From assembly GCA_029948255.1 (NCBI GenBank), contig JALIZF010000983.1:1-64000 (forward strand): a stretch of 64,000 bases of DNA, given 5' to 3'. A model generated the notes under the pieces. That model was not told where the DNA came from. It was given only the letters and a program-made list of their open reading frames with translations, and searched no databases. The DNA comes from Telmatactis stephensoni. Lineage: Eukaryota; Cnidaria; Anthozoa; Actiniaria; Isophelliidae. Shown in pieces: positions 32,644 through 47,600 of the stretch. The position numbers and the translations under genes were made by a program. How positions within the stretch are numbered: the stretch's first letter is position 1; every line of letters begins with the position of its first letter.

Positions 32644-35600
32644 ATGAAAGGCTCGTTGCTGCTTGTCTTTTTACTGGTTCAAATCATCGATGCTATAGTG
32701 CAGTGTCCATTACAATGGAACTGTCAGTGTTCAGAGACAACAGGCACGCTAACTGTGGATTGTAGTGAAGTAGGTTTGTCTGACAATGACTTGGACTCGT
32801 TAACCCAACAAATACCAAGAAACACAACTCGTTTGTAAGTATATATCATTGCTTGCCCTCAACATATGAGCAGTTAGCTTTAGTCGCTTTTTTGGCCGAT
32901 GTACGTGAAATCACTTCTAATATCTGAACTTGTTCCAGCAGATATCTTGGTGGGAATGGATTGTCTGTCTTCCCATTGTCATTATTACTCCTACCAAAGC
33001 TTACATTCATGTAAGTGCTCTATATACCTTTGATAACATTTATATAATAGCAGAGGCAAACTGCAGTGCTAGTTAACTGAGTTTCAGAGGCTATTTAAAT
33101 AGGAATGGGTAGTTTCGTCCTGTACCGATCAATGAGACAGTGCTCCAAACAAAGGACTTTACACTCTGTTTTTGTATTATAAAATAATAGACGACAGAGG
33201 AAATGCGTGACAAGTTGAGATCGCGAGATGAAAAACGCGCAACTAATGTACAGAAATTGCAGGATTTTCTTTTAAATTTTTCATCATTTGGGTATATTCA
33301 GAACTTAACAATCAAATCAATTTGCAGTGATCTTCAGTTGAACGCGATCCGTGACATGCCGTACGCTATGCCGGCACAAGGAAAGTTTGTGTAAGTAAAT
33401 ATTTAGAGATACGACAGCTCTCAACAGCCCCTGGATCACCAACTAATGTAGCTAGGCTAGCCTCCTGTACGGACATCTGTTCCACAGGGAGCCCACTACT
33501 ACTAGAAGAGATGTGTTGACTGTCAGTTCCAGTTTGAGTTTCAAAGAGACAACTACAAAGTATTTTGTGTCACAACAGATAAAATCCCGAATGCAGAGAT
33601 TTTTTTTGAAGTTGGCCTTATACGCCTGTCCCGATTTCGCATGACTGGCTACGTAACTAATAGATTATTCAAGTCGAGGTTCATGCCTTTACTTTATTTT
33701 GTCTACTCCAGTCTCGCCTTGAATCTATTGTTCCATGGTCATTCAAAAGAATTAGGGAAAGGTGTAATGTAGCATTTCAAGAAAAGAAATATTTAGGCAG
33801 ATCACGTGATGGTTTCCATGCAGAATTCAAAAGTTTGTCAGAAGTACTTCCCATAGTACGTCGATCCCACTGCTTTAAGCACCATACACTGGTCCCTAAT
33901 CACTGTAGAACAATAGACGGATTTCACGGCAGCCATGTTTTTGGTCAAAATAAGAGAGCTTTTTTCCAAAGAGAAGTGAAACTTTTTGTTATTCAAAAAC
34001 TTTGTTGTATTTGCCCACAAATATGGCTGCCGTGAAACTCCTCTATAATTTTTACTTTGAATTTTCAGCGCAAAGGGAGATAAGATTGATTAGAGGAAAT
34101 GATGTGGAAATATAAAGGAAATGATGTTTCTATTGTTTTTCAGTAATTTGATCGATAATCCCGTCAGGTGTGATTGTGAAGTGTATTTATTCTTGAGAGG
34201 AGAAGGAAACTGGATCAGTGGAACTTGTGACCAACCTGAAAACTTGTTTGGTAGGCCTATCATGAACACTCTACAACTCTTACAATGTGGTAAGTCCCTT
34301 CTTTAATCATCAAATAAAGAATACTATGAATACCTATATAATACGACAGTTTACAATGCGACTTCTTCAAACAAACAAATGCCTTGATAGTCGCACTGTA
34401 ATATACGCATTAGTCTTATTTACTACTTAGATTCTCAGTGTAAGAACAATACATGTTCATTTTGCTTTATCGCAGCAGATATCAACGAATGTGCATCGAA
34501 ACAATACAACTGCAGTCAAATTTGTGTGGATATCAATGGCAGTCATCATTGTTTATGTCATCATGGATTTTCACTGTTGTCAGATGGCAAGACTTGTCAA
34601 GACATCGATGAGTGTCAGTCAAACCAACACAATTGCAGCCAACACTGTAACAACACTATTGGAGGGTACAAGTGCTTGTGTGATGCAGGACTTTCGCTCA
34701 TGTCAGATGGCAAGATTTGTCAAGACATCGACGAGTGTCAATCAAACCAACACAATTGCAGCCAACACTGTAACAACACTATTGGAGGGTATAAGTGCTT
34801 GTGTGATGCAGGATTTTCACTAATGTCAGATGGCAAGACTTGTCAAGACATCGATGAGTGTCAATCAAACCAACACAACTGCAGCCAACACTGTAACAAC
34901 ACTATTGGAGGGTACAAGTGCTTGTGTGATGCAGGATTTTCACTAATGTCAGATGGCAAGACTTGTCAAGACATCGATGAGTGTCAATCAAAGCAACACA
35001 ACTGCAGCCAACAGTGTAACAACACTATTGGAGGATATAAGTGCTTGTGTAACGCAGGATTTTCACTAATGTCAGATGGCAAGACTTGTCAAGACATCGA
35101 TGAGTGTCAATCAAAGCAACACAACTGCAGCCAACAGTGTAACAACACTATTGGAGGATATAAGTGCTTGTGTAACGCAGGACTTTCGCTTATGTCAGAT
35201 GAGAAGACATGTCAAGACATCAATGAGTGTCATTCAAACCACCACAACTGCAGCCAACACTGTAACAACACTATTGGAGGGTATAGGTGCTTGTGTGATG
35301 CAGGATTTTCACTAATGTCAGATGGCAAGACTTGTCAAGACATCGATGAGTGTCAGTCAAACCAACACAACTGCAGCCAACACTGTAACAACACTATTGG
35401 AGGGTATATGTGCTTGTGTGATGCAGGACTTTCGCTCATGTCAGATGGCAAGACTTGTCAAGACATCGATGAGTGTCAGTCAAAGCAACACAACTGCAGC
35501 CAACACTGTAACAACACTATTGGAGGGTATATGTGCTTGTGTGATGCAGGACTTTCGCTCATGTCAGATGGCAAGACTTGTCAAGACATCGATGAGTGTC

Positions 35601-38600
35601 AGTCAAACCAACACAACTGCAGCCAACACTGTAACAACACTATTGGAGGGTATAAGTGCTTGTGTGATGCAGGATTTTCATTGACATCAGATGGTATAAC
35701 TTGTGTAGATATCGATGAATGTCTTTCAAAAAAGTCCACTTGTTTGTATAGCTGTTACAACTACGTTGGAGGATATGTTTGTGGTGGTAGGTTTTACTCG
35801 GAGTAAAATCTCTTTGTTGAGGTTGTTCGCGATTGCCACATTCACATTTGTGGATGTAAAATTTCTGTAGTCCTCAATTAATATTAGCGGAAGCTTAAAG
35901 AATTTGACGGAAAAATATGACATTCTTCTGTAGATCCCTAAACACATACTTAAGGTAGTTCCGGACCCTTACTACTGCGCATCTCCCACGCGCATTCGAG
36001 CGCGAGCACTATTATTAGAGAATATTGGTTTTACCGTGCAGAGTCTAGGCGCTAGTAAGCGAGCGATTGAAAACGTAGATGGGAGTCTTTTATCAAGAAT
36101 AAAATGGTCTAAAGCTCTTTGGGTTTCCTGTGACAACCTCAATGAAACTCGATCACGTAAATGTACCGCGGTAGTTTAAGGTATCGCTATCAAGCTACCG
36201 CGGTACATTTACGTCCTCAAGTTTCATTGAAGTTGCCACAGGAAACCCAAAGAGCTTTAATTCACTTTATTCTTGATAAAAGACTCCCAAGCCGGGTTCC
36301 CAGTGACTTTAGCAGAGAAAAATAATATTTGACTTCCAAATTGATACCGGAAGAATTCTTGTCAAGAAACATTACCGTATTAAACTCGAACTTATAAATT
36401 TAGTGAATCTTTAGCGAGAAAATCGCTAAAATGGATGATATTTGGTGTTCGTGTTGGGAGTGTTTTCTCTTTATCACGTCTTTGATTTAAACATTAAAAA
36501 TACGTGCAATTTCATTGATGGGACTGTCGTAAATTTTCCACACTTTTTACAACTCCGTACACATTTCGGAGCGCGTAATTAGATAGAAATTTGTTTCTAA
36601 CAATGCCCTTATAATCATATTTGCAACTCATCAAACAATACATACGATTAAAACTGCTAGATAACCTCAGATCTATCTTTTGTTCGCTTTCTTCAGACCA
36701 CATCGATTACGTAAATTTCGAGACAAATGGCCTCGAGTCATTGAAAATACCACCTTTTACGACTTCTTATAGCTCTATAACCAATACGGTGACCCCCTCT
36801 TGTTTTTTCGTTTTTTTGAATTGCCTAACAATATATTATCTTTAAATTAATGACAGGATTTAAACGAAATTCATTGAAAAAATCTAAGGCTCCGGAACTA
36901 TCTTAATCTAAAAAAGTCGTGAAGGCAAGCACAGGTTTTTCTTCTGCATTCTGACGATCTGTCTTTACTTGCTGGGTATTTTTCAAATTTCCTTACTAGC
37001 CTTAAATTTCAATGATACTTACTAACCTACTTGTTCTTCCATTAGTAAAAGATGTGACCCACAGTTCTCCAGTTATCATATATGGCAGGAATGTTAGTTC
37101 GACGAGTGTCTTTATTCAGTGGAGCAACGTTCCTAATATACGAGAATATCACGTGACCTATCATTCATTTATGAGGGACGAAACTGTGAAGGAACTAAAG
37201 CTCCCTAAAACAATCAGTGGTTTGATTATCTCTGGTCTAAAACCTTTCAAATTCTACAAGTTTTTTGTGAGAATTGTTTCACTTGAGGGAAAACCGGGGC
37301 AGTGGAGCAATGGCTTTACACTGTCAACTGATGAAGAACGTAAGTTATAACAAATGAGTTTTATGCACAATATATAGTTCCACTAGTAGTTTTACATTAC
37401 ACAGGCTCGAAAACACGATGAATTTTTTTTCTCAACTTGGTTTGCATACAACAGTGCGCGCAACATCGAATTGCCTACCTCTCCAACAGTTTGCGCAACA
37501 GTTACAGGTTTAAGATCGATTTCTACTTCTGCACCTTTTCTGTAACGTTGCGAGCAACATCGCAGGGATAAGTGAACAAGGTGCAACTTTGTTACGCGCA
37601 ATGTCGAAGAAAACGTTAAATTGTGTGTCGTGGCTTTTAGTCTGCAAAGACAAACACCCCATATCACGCGCCGTAAATTGAGTCTCGCCGGCTACGCATA
37701 ATTTCGCAAGTGTTTTTTCTCTTGTATTTTTCTCCTCTACCAATAATTCAAACAAAAACAACTTAACATTTTCTTTTCCTTATACTGCCTGATATTCATC
37801 GAGAGTTTTGGAATAAAACTTGTGGATTGGTGCTCAAACACGATATTGCATCAACTTCGTTTTTGTTTGATACAAAGCGTGCTTTTAAAACTGGATAGAT
37901 GCACGATAATTGTGGACTAATTTCTACAGGTATTGTCATTTTCAGTTGTCCCAGCAGCTCCAAAGAACGTCAAGGCACGTCAAAGCGAGGCAAAGACGTA
38001 CTTAATATCGTGGAATAAAGTTAACTCACCAGCGGTTCGTGGGTTTGTTCTTGGTTACCGAGTGGAACTGTTACGCCTTACCTTGGCCGATGGCCTTAAT
38101 ACCTTTATCACCATAGGAACCAAGATTATATCCACACGAAATACGTCTGTTCTGCTGGGAAGGCTTAGACCCAATGCTATCTATCAAATCAGGGTAGCTT
38201 TTTTCACGAGAAAAGGCAATAGCTCCTATTCAAAACCTGCTATCATTAAAACACCAGGTAATATACATCCATCAATATACATCTAATCACCTCATTTCCA
38301 AACTGTGGAAAATGCCATCTATCGAATACTTAATAAATAGATTCTATTTTGCCGTGCGTCTGTACTTTATAGCTATATGCACAAACTTTGACCCTTTCAC
38401 AATCATCGAACCTAGAAGCTGAGACCGAAATGGCTCCTGGGGTACACTAGTGATATATGGATTTTCATGTTTAAAATCTATGAATTCGCTGCATAATCAT
38501 GTATGGAATACCAAAAATTTGTCTCAGTTGCTATTTGAAACATCCACGTGCAAGCGCCTCTTTAAAATTATCTCATCACTCATCTTGGTTGCTATGGTAA

Positions 38601-41600
38601 AATTATCTCATCAACAAATTTCCCAATGTTCAATTCGGTCACAGCTTCTATGCTTTGAAGGGTCAATGTTTGTGCAAATAGGTATCGATATTTATCGAAA
38701 TATTTCGACCAATCAGAGCGCGCGTAAGATTTTGTGACGTCATCTGTTCGTGTGTACTAGAATAGTAGAATAATAGAAATTATTATACATACTATAGCAA
38801 TGATTGGTCTACAGTCATCTGCCTTTAAAGACAACTGTGCAATTATCAAATTTTAGAACATACCATGCATGATGAAATGCGCGTTCTGATTGGCCAAACG
38901 ACACGTGTTGTGTTCTCTATGATAGCACACAGCACGAGCGCGCACTTTTTTAAACTTTCGTAACGCACAAAATAAATAGAAAACTTTGACAGTATTCAGA
39001 ATATTTTCTAGGGATATAATACCATATTTTTGTGTTACTGCAGTTGTCACATGAATTGTTTTAATATTTTCAGGAGAAACTCCTTGTGATTTTGTAAAAT
39101 GTCTCAATCATGGAATCTGCTTGATGGAAGATCGATTACTGTGTAACTGTTCTAGCCGACATTTTGGCAGAGTTTGTCAGCATTATTCATTAGGTATGTA
39201 CGTTGACTATTTTTTTCTTTGTAGTGGCTATTTAACAACTGACTATCCCTTTAACAACCCAAAGAACAAGAATTCATTCAATAATATGTTTTGTACCTGT
39301 CCATAGATCGACAGAGAAACGTTCTGTGTTCAAGTCCCATGGTCGAGATGGTCAACATAGGGAATTCTTTAACAAGAGCTACTAAAGTCTACAAGTCACA
39401 AAGGATTGTTATTAAGACTAATATCACAACACATTGTATGGCTAACGTATCCACTCTTATTTCGTGGCATGTTTCTCCAGTTGGAACGAACAAAGTTGTA
39501 TATAAGTCGATTACTGGAAATACACTGACAATTCGTACACGAACCCTCAAATACGGTCGATATCAGATAAATGTTACTGTCCAAATGGCCGGGCTTCCTG
39601 TGTCAAATAATACGATTGGCTATATTCATGTTAGAGCAAGCCCTTTAGTAGCTACCATCGAAGGTGGTTCATATGTCAGAATAATGCACAGTCATAACGT
39701 CACTTTAAATGCTTCTGAGTCTGTGGATCCAGACACTGACTCATCTAAAGGTTTATCATTCACCTGGATGTGTTGGTCGTCTAACGACTCCTTCCCCGCT
39801 TACACTGCATTAGAGTTTCCAGCAATAGACTACACATCATCCCCTAGAAACACCCCATGGTACAATCAAGGTGGTTGCTATGGTAACGGTGCGGGCATAC
39901 TACCAGAGTATGGACCAGTTCTTGTGTTAAAGTCATCTCTTATGAAGACTAATAGTGTTTACAATGTGATGGTTATGGTTAAAAAGGGACAAAGAGAAGC
40001 CAAGTTTGTACAGACAGTTGAGGTGGTACAGAAAAATACTTCTAGGATATCAATAAGGTAAAAATACTGTCACGTGACAGGCTGTCATAACTTTTTAGAG
40101 CAGATTCTGTATGCATGAAAAACCTGCCGTACCGATATACTGTACGGTAACACTACGGTAGTAAAAATACAGCCAATCGGGGCGACCTGCACTTCTCAGA
40201 AGATTTCATCCAATTGGTGGGCCACCCGAGAATCTAAACAAAAGAAACTTTTGAGAACGACAATTACAACAATAGATTCTTTAATTTGTTCTATGAAACC
40301 ATTTAGATGACCTTACGAGAAGTTACAGATTACCTGAGGATCATATGATGATTATTTGATGATATATACACAGTAACGCTTTTCTCTCAAATATGTTATA
40401 ATTAAAGGTGTACTGACATATATCGTTGCTGTGCAACGGTTGCTATGCAAAATAGGGCATTCTTTTGGCCGGCAAAATTGAATAGGCACACGCGCGCTCG
40501 TTTTTGGCGGGAATCATTTGACTTCCGGTAGAGCGACGAACACCTGACAAAAAGGACTCGCTTTCGTTCTTATTGCGCATGCCCGTTACACTTTACTTCC
40601 GGTTTATTTAAAAAGCTATAATCTTCAGCGGATTTCATCAGAACGCAGTGTTTTTTCAATGTTTATATTCTTTACAGCCTTTTCTTCAAAGCCGATCATG
40701 GGATTTGCAAAAAATTAAGAAATACGACAGTTATTGGTATAAGTCGCTCATTTTTGACGTTCAAAAAAATTCTAAAAGGCTTATTTGGGAATCATTTTTA
40801 AAACCCATGCTCGATTCTATGCACCTTGGCCTCAAGATTAAAATAATGCATTTTAAATTCTCAAATATACAGTGCTGAAAAATATAGCTTTTTTCTGTAT
40901 CTATGACGTCACATGATGACGTCAGGCAATGGCGTCATAAAATGCGAACGTTTTCTGAGGGAAGACAAACTACAAAATATAAAAGCGATATGACAATTTG
41001 GTGACATTTTATAGAATTTTCAAATTTCCCAAGCAACGGGCCATTTTTATATGTCAGTACACCCTTAATAATAATACTAAACGCCTGACACGAATGAACT
41101 GCACCAATAAAAGTAGTCCTCTATTGATGCATTATAGTTATTTCCGATCTGTAAAGCTGAGTTATTATAATCTATTTTAGTTGTCTGAAGAACTGTCGAT
41201 CTGTTGTGGACCCAAAATCCAAGTTGGCCTTAATTTTATCCTGTGATGGTCTTCCTTGTAAAGACGATCTGCGATACACATGGTCAGCGTACTATGGTAG
41301 TCAAGGCGACCATACAATATGGCAACCAATACCTGGTATGGAGAATCTCCTTGAGACGCCGTTGACATCACGAACGTTTATTATAAAACCCTTCAGTTTG
41401 AAGGAAGGGCTCCCTGTACGCGTGGAGCTGAAAGTTAAACACCAAGATACCACAGAAGAAGTGTCATCGTTTACATTCACTACAAACACTAGACCAAGAA
41501 ATGGATGCTGTGTGGTTGAACCATCTGAAGGGTTCGCACTGAAGACGGTGTTTTACTTTTACTGCTACAACTGGACTGACCAGCATCAACCAATCAGCTA

Positions 41601-44600
41601 TACGTTCTCGTACATGACACCAGATGGAATGAACAACATGTTACAGAAAGGCTTGTTACCTTACCTACGTGTATCTCTTCCTCCAGGGAACATCAACATT
41701 AGTGTACAGATTAGTGACTCGTTTGGCACCTACGTTACTGTCTACAACCTTGTTAAGGTAATCACCATAAGATTGCGACCATCCTAGTTAGTGACCAATG
41801 TACAGACCTGGTTCATCCATGGTGACACAAAAGCACAAGCAATATACGCAGACTCAGTAGCAAGCACTGTTAATGAGCAGTACACTATGCTTATGTCGCT
41901 GATGTGAACAAGGCTGAAGCTATTTGAATTGACCCCCAGTGTTGTGGTCACCCTGCCCCACACTTACTACTTTTGATTTATCGAGAAGTTGAACAAATAG
42001 TTAAAAGCTCTTGCAGGCGACAGCGTAAGTGACTGCGACTATTTTTTTGAATACAAGTGTTGTAGGCTTTTGGTTTTTGTCGTAAGCGACGTCTCAACGG
42101 TAGTGTTTCGGTGATACGCCAGAAATCATGTTACTGTAACCATTTAAAATAAACAAGCTTTACGCTAGCGGCCTTTTGTTCTAGTTGCAGTGGATTATGA
42201 GATTCCATTCTCGTGAGTGACTAGTCTTTTGTTGCGGCGACTTTCTCGAGAAATTCGAAAAAAGATAACTTCCCAGCTATGCTTGCACGCGCGAGTATTT
42301 TGTTGATTTTTTGTAACTTTGCTTATCTTTCCTAAGGTTAAAACAGAGAATGTTCCCCTGAAAACAATGGTAGACAAAACAAGCAATCTAATTATAGGAA
42401 AGACAAGCAAATTCAAGCGATTTCTAAAGAGAAACGACACTAAAGAAGCTCTCCAGCTTTGTAGAAATGTTTTACAAATGATACAAGATCAAAAAGCAGA
42501 ATTTAATGCAGCGAGAGCCAAGAAGGTAAGTATGAGTGAAATGGATACTGCAGTGACATGAATGGGAAGGGCAGGGTAGGAAGACTGTAATCGTCTAATC
42601 CTATACACCGAAATTACCAAAACTATAAAACCACGATATCAAACACGACAACCCAGCTATCATCGTCCTTGTTGACTTCAAAAAGCTTTCTTTGCAGTTG
42701 CCAAAACTAAGACCACAGCCGTAAAGTCCATAAATTAATTTACCCATGCATACTCCTTTTCGGTGTATTCGTCGTTCGACAACCTTTTCGAACTGGTCCT
42801 ATTAAAGCTTGACAATCGACGTACCAGTTTAATTGTGTTTTCAGATCAAATCAACGATTATTAAAGAATTGGCAGCGCTTGAGCTACAAACTGTGGAAGA
42901 AGTCAGTGACACATCAGTGGTTATCGCTCAAGCTACGGCAGACATGGAGGACATGAACCAAGATGTACAGGTTAACAATAAAATGATAGAAACTCAGCCC
43001 AGTGAATTTCTTAACTGAACTTACTAGTTGACTTGTAAAATACTGGTTGGCTCGGCAGTGCTTTGAACGTCTCGAGGCCCAGCTTGCGAAGAAAGTGTTG
43101 CCTTTGCAAAAAGTGTTGCCTTTACAACTCTCTCTGAAAATATAACAGTTTGGATAGCACAATGTCTACACTTCACGTAAACCTTACTTGGTGAAACACC
43201 TCTGTTCATCATGAGTAGGGAGTTTCGTGGTCTCACAAAAATAATTGGAGCCCAGCTGTAGTCTATTGTGTGGACCGTTCCACGTCTGTGGTAAACATGG
43301 CTAAATCTATATCTTTATCTTTATACTTCAATTTTATCGATCCATATAGCTCAAAAGAAAAAAGTAGTTAACACGGGATTGAGTCCAAACATTATTAATA
43401 TTTATTATGCGATTCTACAAAGAACGCACACAATATGCACAAGAACGCGAAAAATATGAGACTTTATTATTAAGTCAGTAACATTTGATTGGCTTTCCGT
43501 TGTCATGTCGCGCACTTATCAAAGTTAAAAAATTGCGGCTCGTACGTATAATAAAGACTACACAGTGACTCGTACGTATAATAATGCATAGCCGTATTAC
43601 CTGATTAGTCGACGAATATCCTATATATAATAATTTTGTGATTTTTTAAAACAGGAAAACGCTGCCAAGGCCATTGTAAAGATGGTGTCAGTATTGGAGA
43701 ACAGTGACATCAAAAATATAGACGATCTACGCACTTTGTCACGTGGTACAAAGGGGTTGTTATCAGCGCTGGCCAACTCTTTACGTTTTTCATCTTTCAA
43801 AGCTCAATACGTTGATAAAGTCTTGAAGTCAAGAGACAATAAAGTCAAAAAATTCAACAAAGATTTATCGCTGATTCTCATGAATACGACCAATAAGCTG
43901 GCTAAAGTAATGTTGGCTTATACTGTGGCTGGTGAAAAGCCGACACTAGTGACAGCAGGAGAATCGTTATCGTTACTTGTTTCTCGTCAAGTACCATCGT
44001 TGATGTCTGGTTCAATGTTACATAACATGGGCGCTTCTTTTACATTCCCCGATGACCCTTCTATATTTGGTCAAGATACCAACTTTGTGGATATTCAGGT
44101 AAAATACATTTTCAAAACGAATTTCTTTCTATGGAAAGCCTTTAAAATGAGTAGCTTGTGTTCATACCATATGTAGACGAACAGTTAGAATAACTATCAT
44201 GCGCACAGTACTTTAGTGCAATTCGATTGCCCATGGTTATCAGGGCGAGTTTGGTATATTTTAACCAACCAAAATACACACGGTGAGACCAATCGAACCA
44301 AACGTTTTCTAGCCTGCATGACTGGAACTAGAAGAGCGGGAACTGGAAAGACAAGAGTTAAGAAGGGTTACTTCCCCTTCCTTTTCCCCTCAGCGCCATC
44401 TACGCAAGCTAAAACTTGTCCGATTATTATGTTTATCCATCGTTCCATTTTTCACTGTGGCAATGTGGTTAGCCTGCATGCGTTTGTGTTTGAGACGTAT
44501 CGGGAAAATTAACAAATTGAAGATGGTTTTGAGTTGTCTGTCCTCTTATTGACACACTCTTGACGTCATAAAATGTTCAAAACTCAAGTGGAATCACGAG

Positions 44601-47600
44601 CGCATTTACAACAATTATTCGAGATAAAAGTTAAAAATTCCTTTTCAAGCGGGGCAACAGAACGAGCGCGCGCGCTGAAACGCGTCAGCAGTGTGTCTGT
44701 CCTCTTATTGACACACTCTGATCAACCAATCAGATCGCGAGATTAGCATCAAGTGTTGTAAAAAAATTTTTTTCCTGATTTTGTTGTAAAATTTAATCTT
44801 TTATCCTTTCATTTCAATTTGCTAAAAAGTAAAACAAATCAAGAGAATATTTCAGTTCTAGAGGCTCGCATAACTTAGTAACCAAGCAAGTTTAGACTGA
44901 GGGTGCGCGCGCGTCTCAAAAGGCAGGAAAACAATGTTAATTATCATAATTGACGTTTCTCTTCAACAGTTCGTGTACTCCAATTTCACTACCTTTTCCT
45001 GGGACCTAACGTCCCCTCGAGTGACCTCCATTGTAGCCGGTCTTGAAACCAAAGACAGTCATGGACGACACATCGTCATGACAAACCTTACTAAAGACAT
45101 CACAATGACACTTCCTCAACGTGTCCAACTACACCATGTCCAGAATGACAGTTTTACTGTGGAATTTGGACGCACTGTTTATCACAAGGTGAATATCAAA
45201 CACAATGATATCACCTTGAGTATCACCATTTTGCCTACTGATAACAAAACCTTGCTGGTTTTTTCCGTCGGTTACCAAGCCAGACCAACAAAAGATGAAG
45301 ATTATAGATATACATCACCATATAACCTGGTATATGCTGCTAAAAGACCTGGAAAGTATTTTATTGGTGTTCGAGTTGGACTGGACGTTAAGAACCCTCG
45401 CTACGTTGTACCTGAAAGGGTTTCATATAAAGTACAAGTTACAGCGTCTGCTTGCTTGTTTTGGTCGCCAGTTAAACAAGAGTGGATTTCTGATGGCTGC
45501 AAAGTAGGTTGAAACCATTTTTACGTTACTCTTTAATGGTTTGTTTAATGGTCAGTCACAATGGTCGTAGCAAAGTGGATCGTTCTCGAGTTGTTTCTCG
45601 AAATAGATTATTACTGTGTTAGAATGCATCTTGTAATACATTATTAGAAGCATTTTTAATGTTTTGCAGCAAAATGCATCTTGTTCTGCAACTTTGCACA
45701 CAACTAGCTTGAGGACGGAGCTAAACTTTCTCTTTAAAAAGGCAGTTAAAAAAAAGAAGTTTAGAAGTTCAATTCCGTTTTCTGCTACGATTGCCTTCAA
45801 CGTTGTGCGCAACAGATGCGGCAGGGATGGGCAGACAACGCCATTCTGTTTTTGTGCGCAAATTTGCAAGAAAGGTTACATCGTATATTTGGGATTTTAT
45901 GATAGTTGGTACAATTTATTGATTTATTCACTTGGACTTTACGTAAACTCTTATCAAGCTGCGTTTGTTCAAACCAGATTTCTGATATTTTTGTAGGTCA
46001 GCCAGAATGCAACGAGTGACTTGTCAGCAGTTACATGTATGTGTAATCATCTGACATCCTTTGCATCACAACTGTACGTGGCTCCAAATCCAATAGATTT
46101 TGACAAAGTCTTTATTGAATTTACTCGTATTCCTGAGACTGGCAATGTTGCTGCTTTCATTGTGTTGGGATGTTTGTTTGTTTTGTATCTTCTTGGTGTC
46201 TTGTGGGCGAGAAGACAAGATAAACATGACAAGACTAAGGTAAATAAGTAGTATAACTCATACAAAATCACCCCGAATTTTGCGGCGAAGAAATATGTTT
46301 TCAAAAACCCGTGAAATACACTTTAGGCAGTTCTACACTCTAATTCCTTCGTTTTCTATCGTATTTATATGACTATTGCACTCTGTAACTAGTACACTTT
46401 GTTTTACGATTCTAAATTTGTCTATAAAGTCAAAAATGCTACTGCGTAGTTTGTCTTGTAGATTGGTGTCACTCCATTTCTAGGAGTCCTTTCAAACTAT
46501 GCGTACCGCTATCAAGTATTTCTAGCTACAGGAGTATGGAAGAATTCAGGAACCACTGCTAATGTCTATATCATTCTTCATGGTGATCAGTCGTCCAGCC
46601 AAGCTATCCATCTTCATAATCCATCCTGCATTCCATTCTCACGAGGGAATATCGATGAGTTTGTGTTGTCGTTCAGGAACAACTTGGGAACGATAAAGAA
46701 AATACGAATTTGGCATGACAACACTGGTGACAATCCTTCCTGGTACGTAAGTCATGTTATCATAACATCACTAACAGAACACCACAAATCAACCTTTATA
46801 TTCCAACAATGGCTTGCTGTTGAAAAAGGTGCTGGCTTTGTTGATCGCACTAAAACTGCTTCTACAAACGATGAACTTACTAGCTTCAAGACATCCTTCT
46901 ATGGACAGCTCTCCGACAAGATAGCAAGTGATCATGTTTGGTTTTCGGTCTTTGCTAAAGTTCCTGCTTCAGTTTTTACGAGAGTCCAGCGTGTGACATG
47001 TTGTTGGTCTGTTGTTCTGAGTATGATGCTTGTCAGTGCTATGTTTTATGAGTTTGGTCCTCAGCAATCAAACAAGACCGAGCTGTCAATCAAAATTGGA
47101 TCAATACGTTTAAACCTACGTCAACTGATTGTTGCAGTAGAGAGCACATTGATTGTTGCTCCTATACATATACTTATTGCATGGATATTCCAACATGTTC
47201 GTCCTGACCCAAGTCATCTCAAGATTAGTCATAAATATTCCATCACGCGTCCACCAAAAGGAATAACCCCACCCCTCCCCCCTAAAAGTAAGCCCAAATG
47301 TCGCGCGGTTCTTCCAAGATGTTTTATTGGTGTTGCGTATTTCCTGTGTGTGGTATCCATACTCACATCATCCTTGTTTATTGTGTTCTACTCGCTACAG
47401 TGGGGTAGTGAAGTAACAAAGCAGTGGTTGATATCCATTGTCATGTCACTATTCATGGACATCTGTATAACTAAACCAGCCAGCCTAGTGCTTTTTGTAG
47501 TCATTGGAGTCCTGCTATTGAGTCGTAAAGCATTTATAAAAGTTGATCGTTCTACAAGCCACGAACCCAACCGTGGTTCAGTACTTATTTTAGACGATGT

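Noticed and set aside
34491..34823. Alternative-frame repeat proteins across the EGF array
   Set aside because: They are shadows of the 123-base repeat. The in-frame reading gives correctly spaced EGF cysteines and joins the neighbouring exons in phase.
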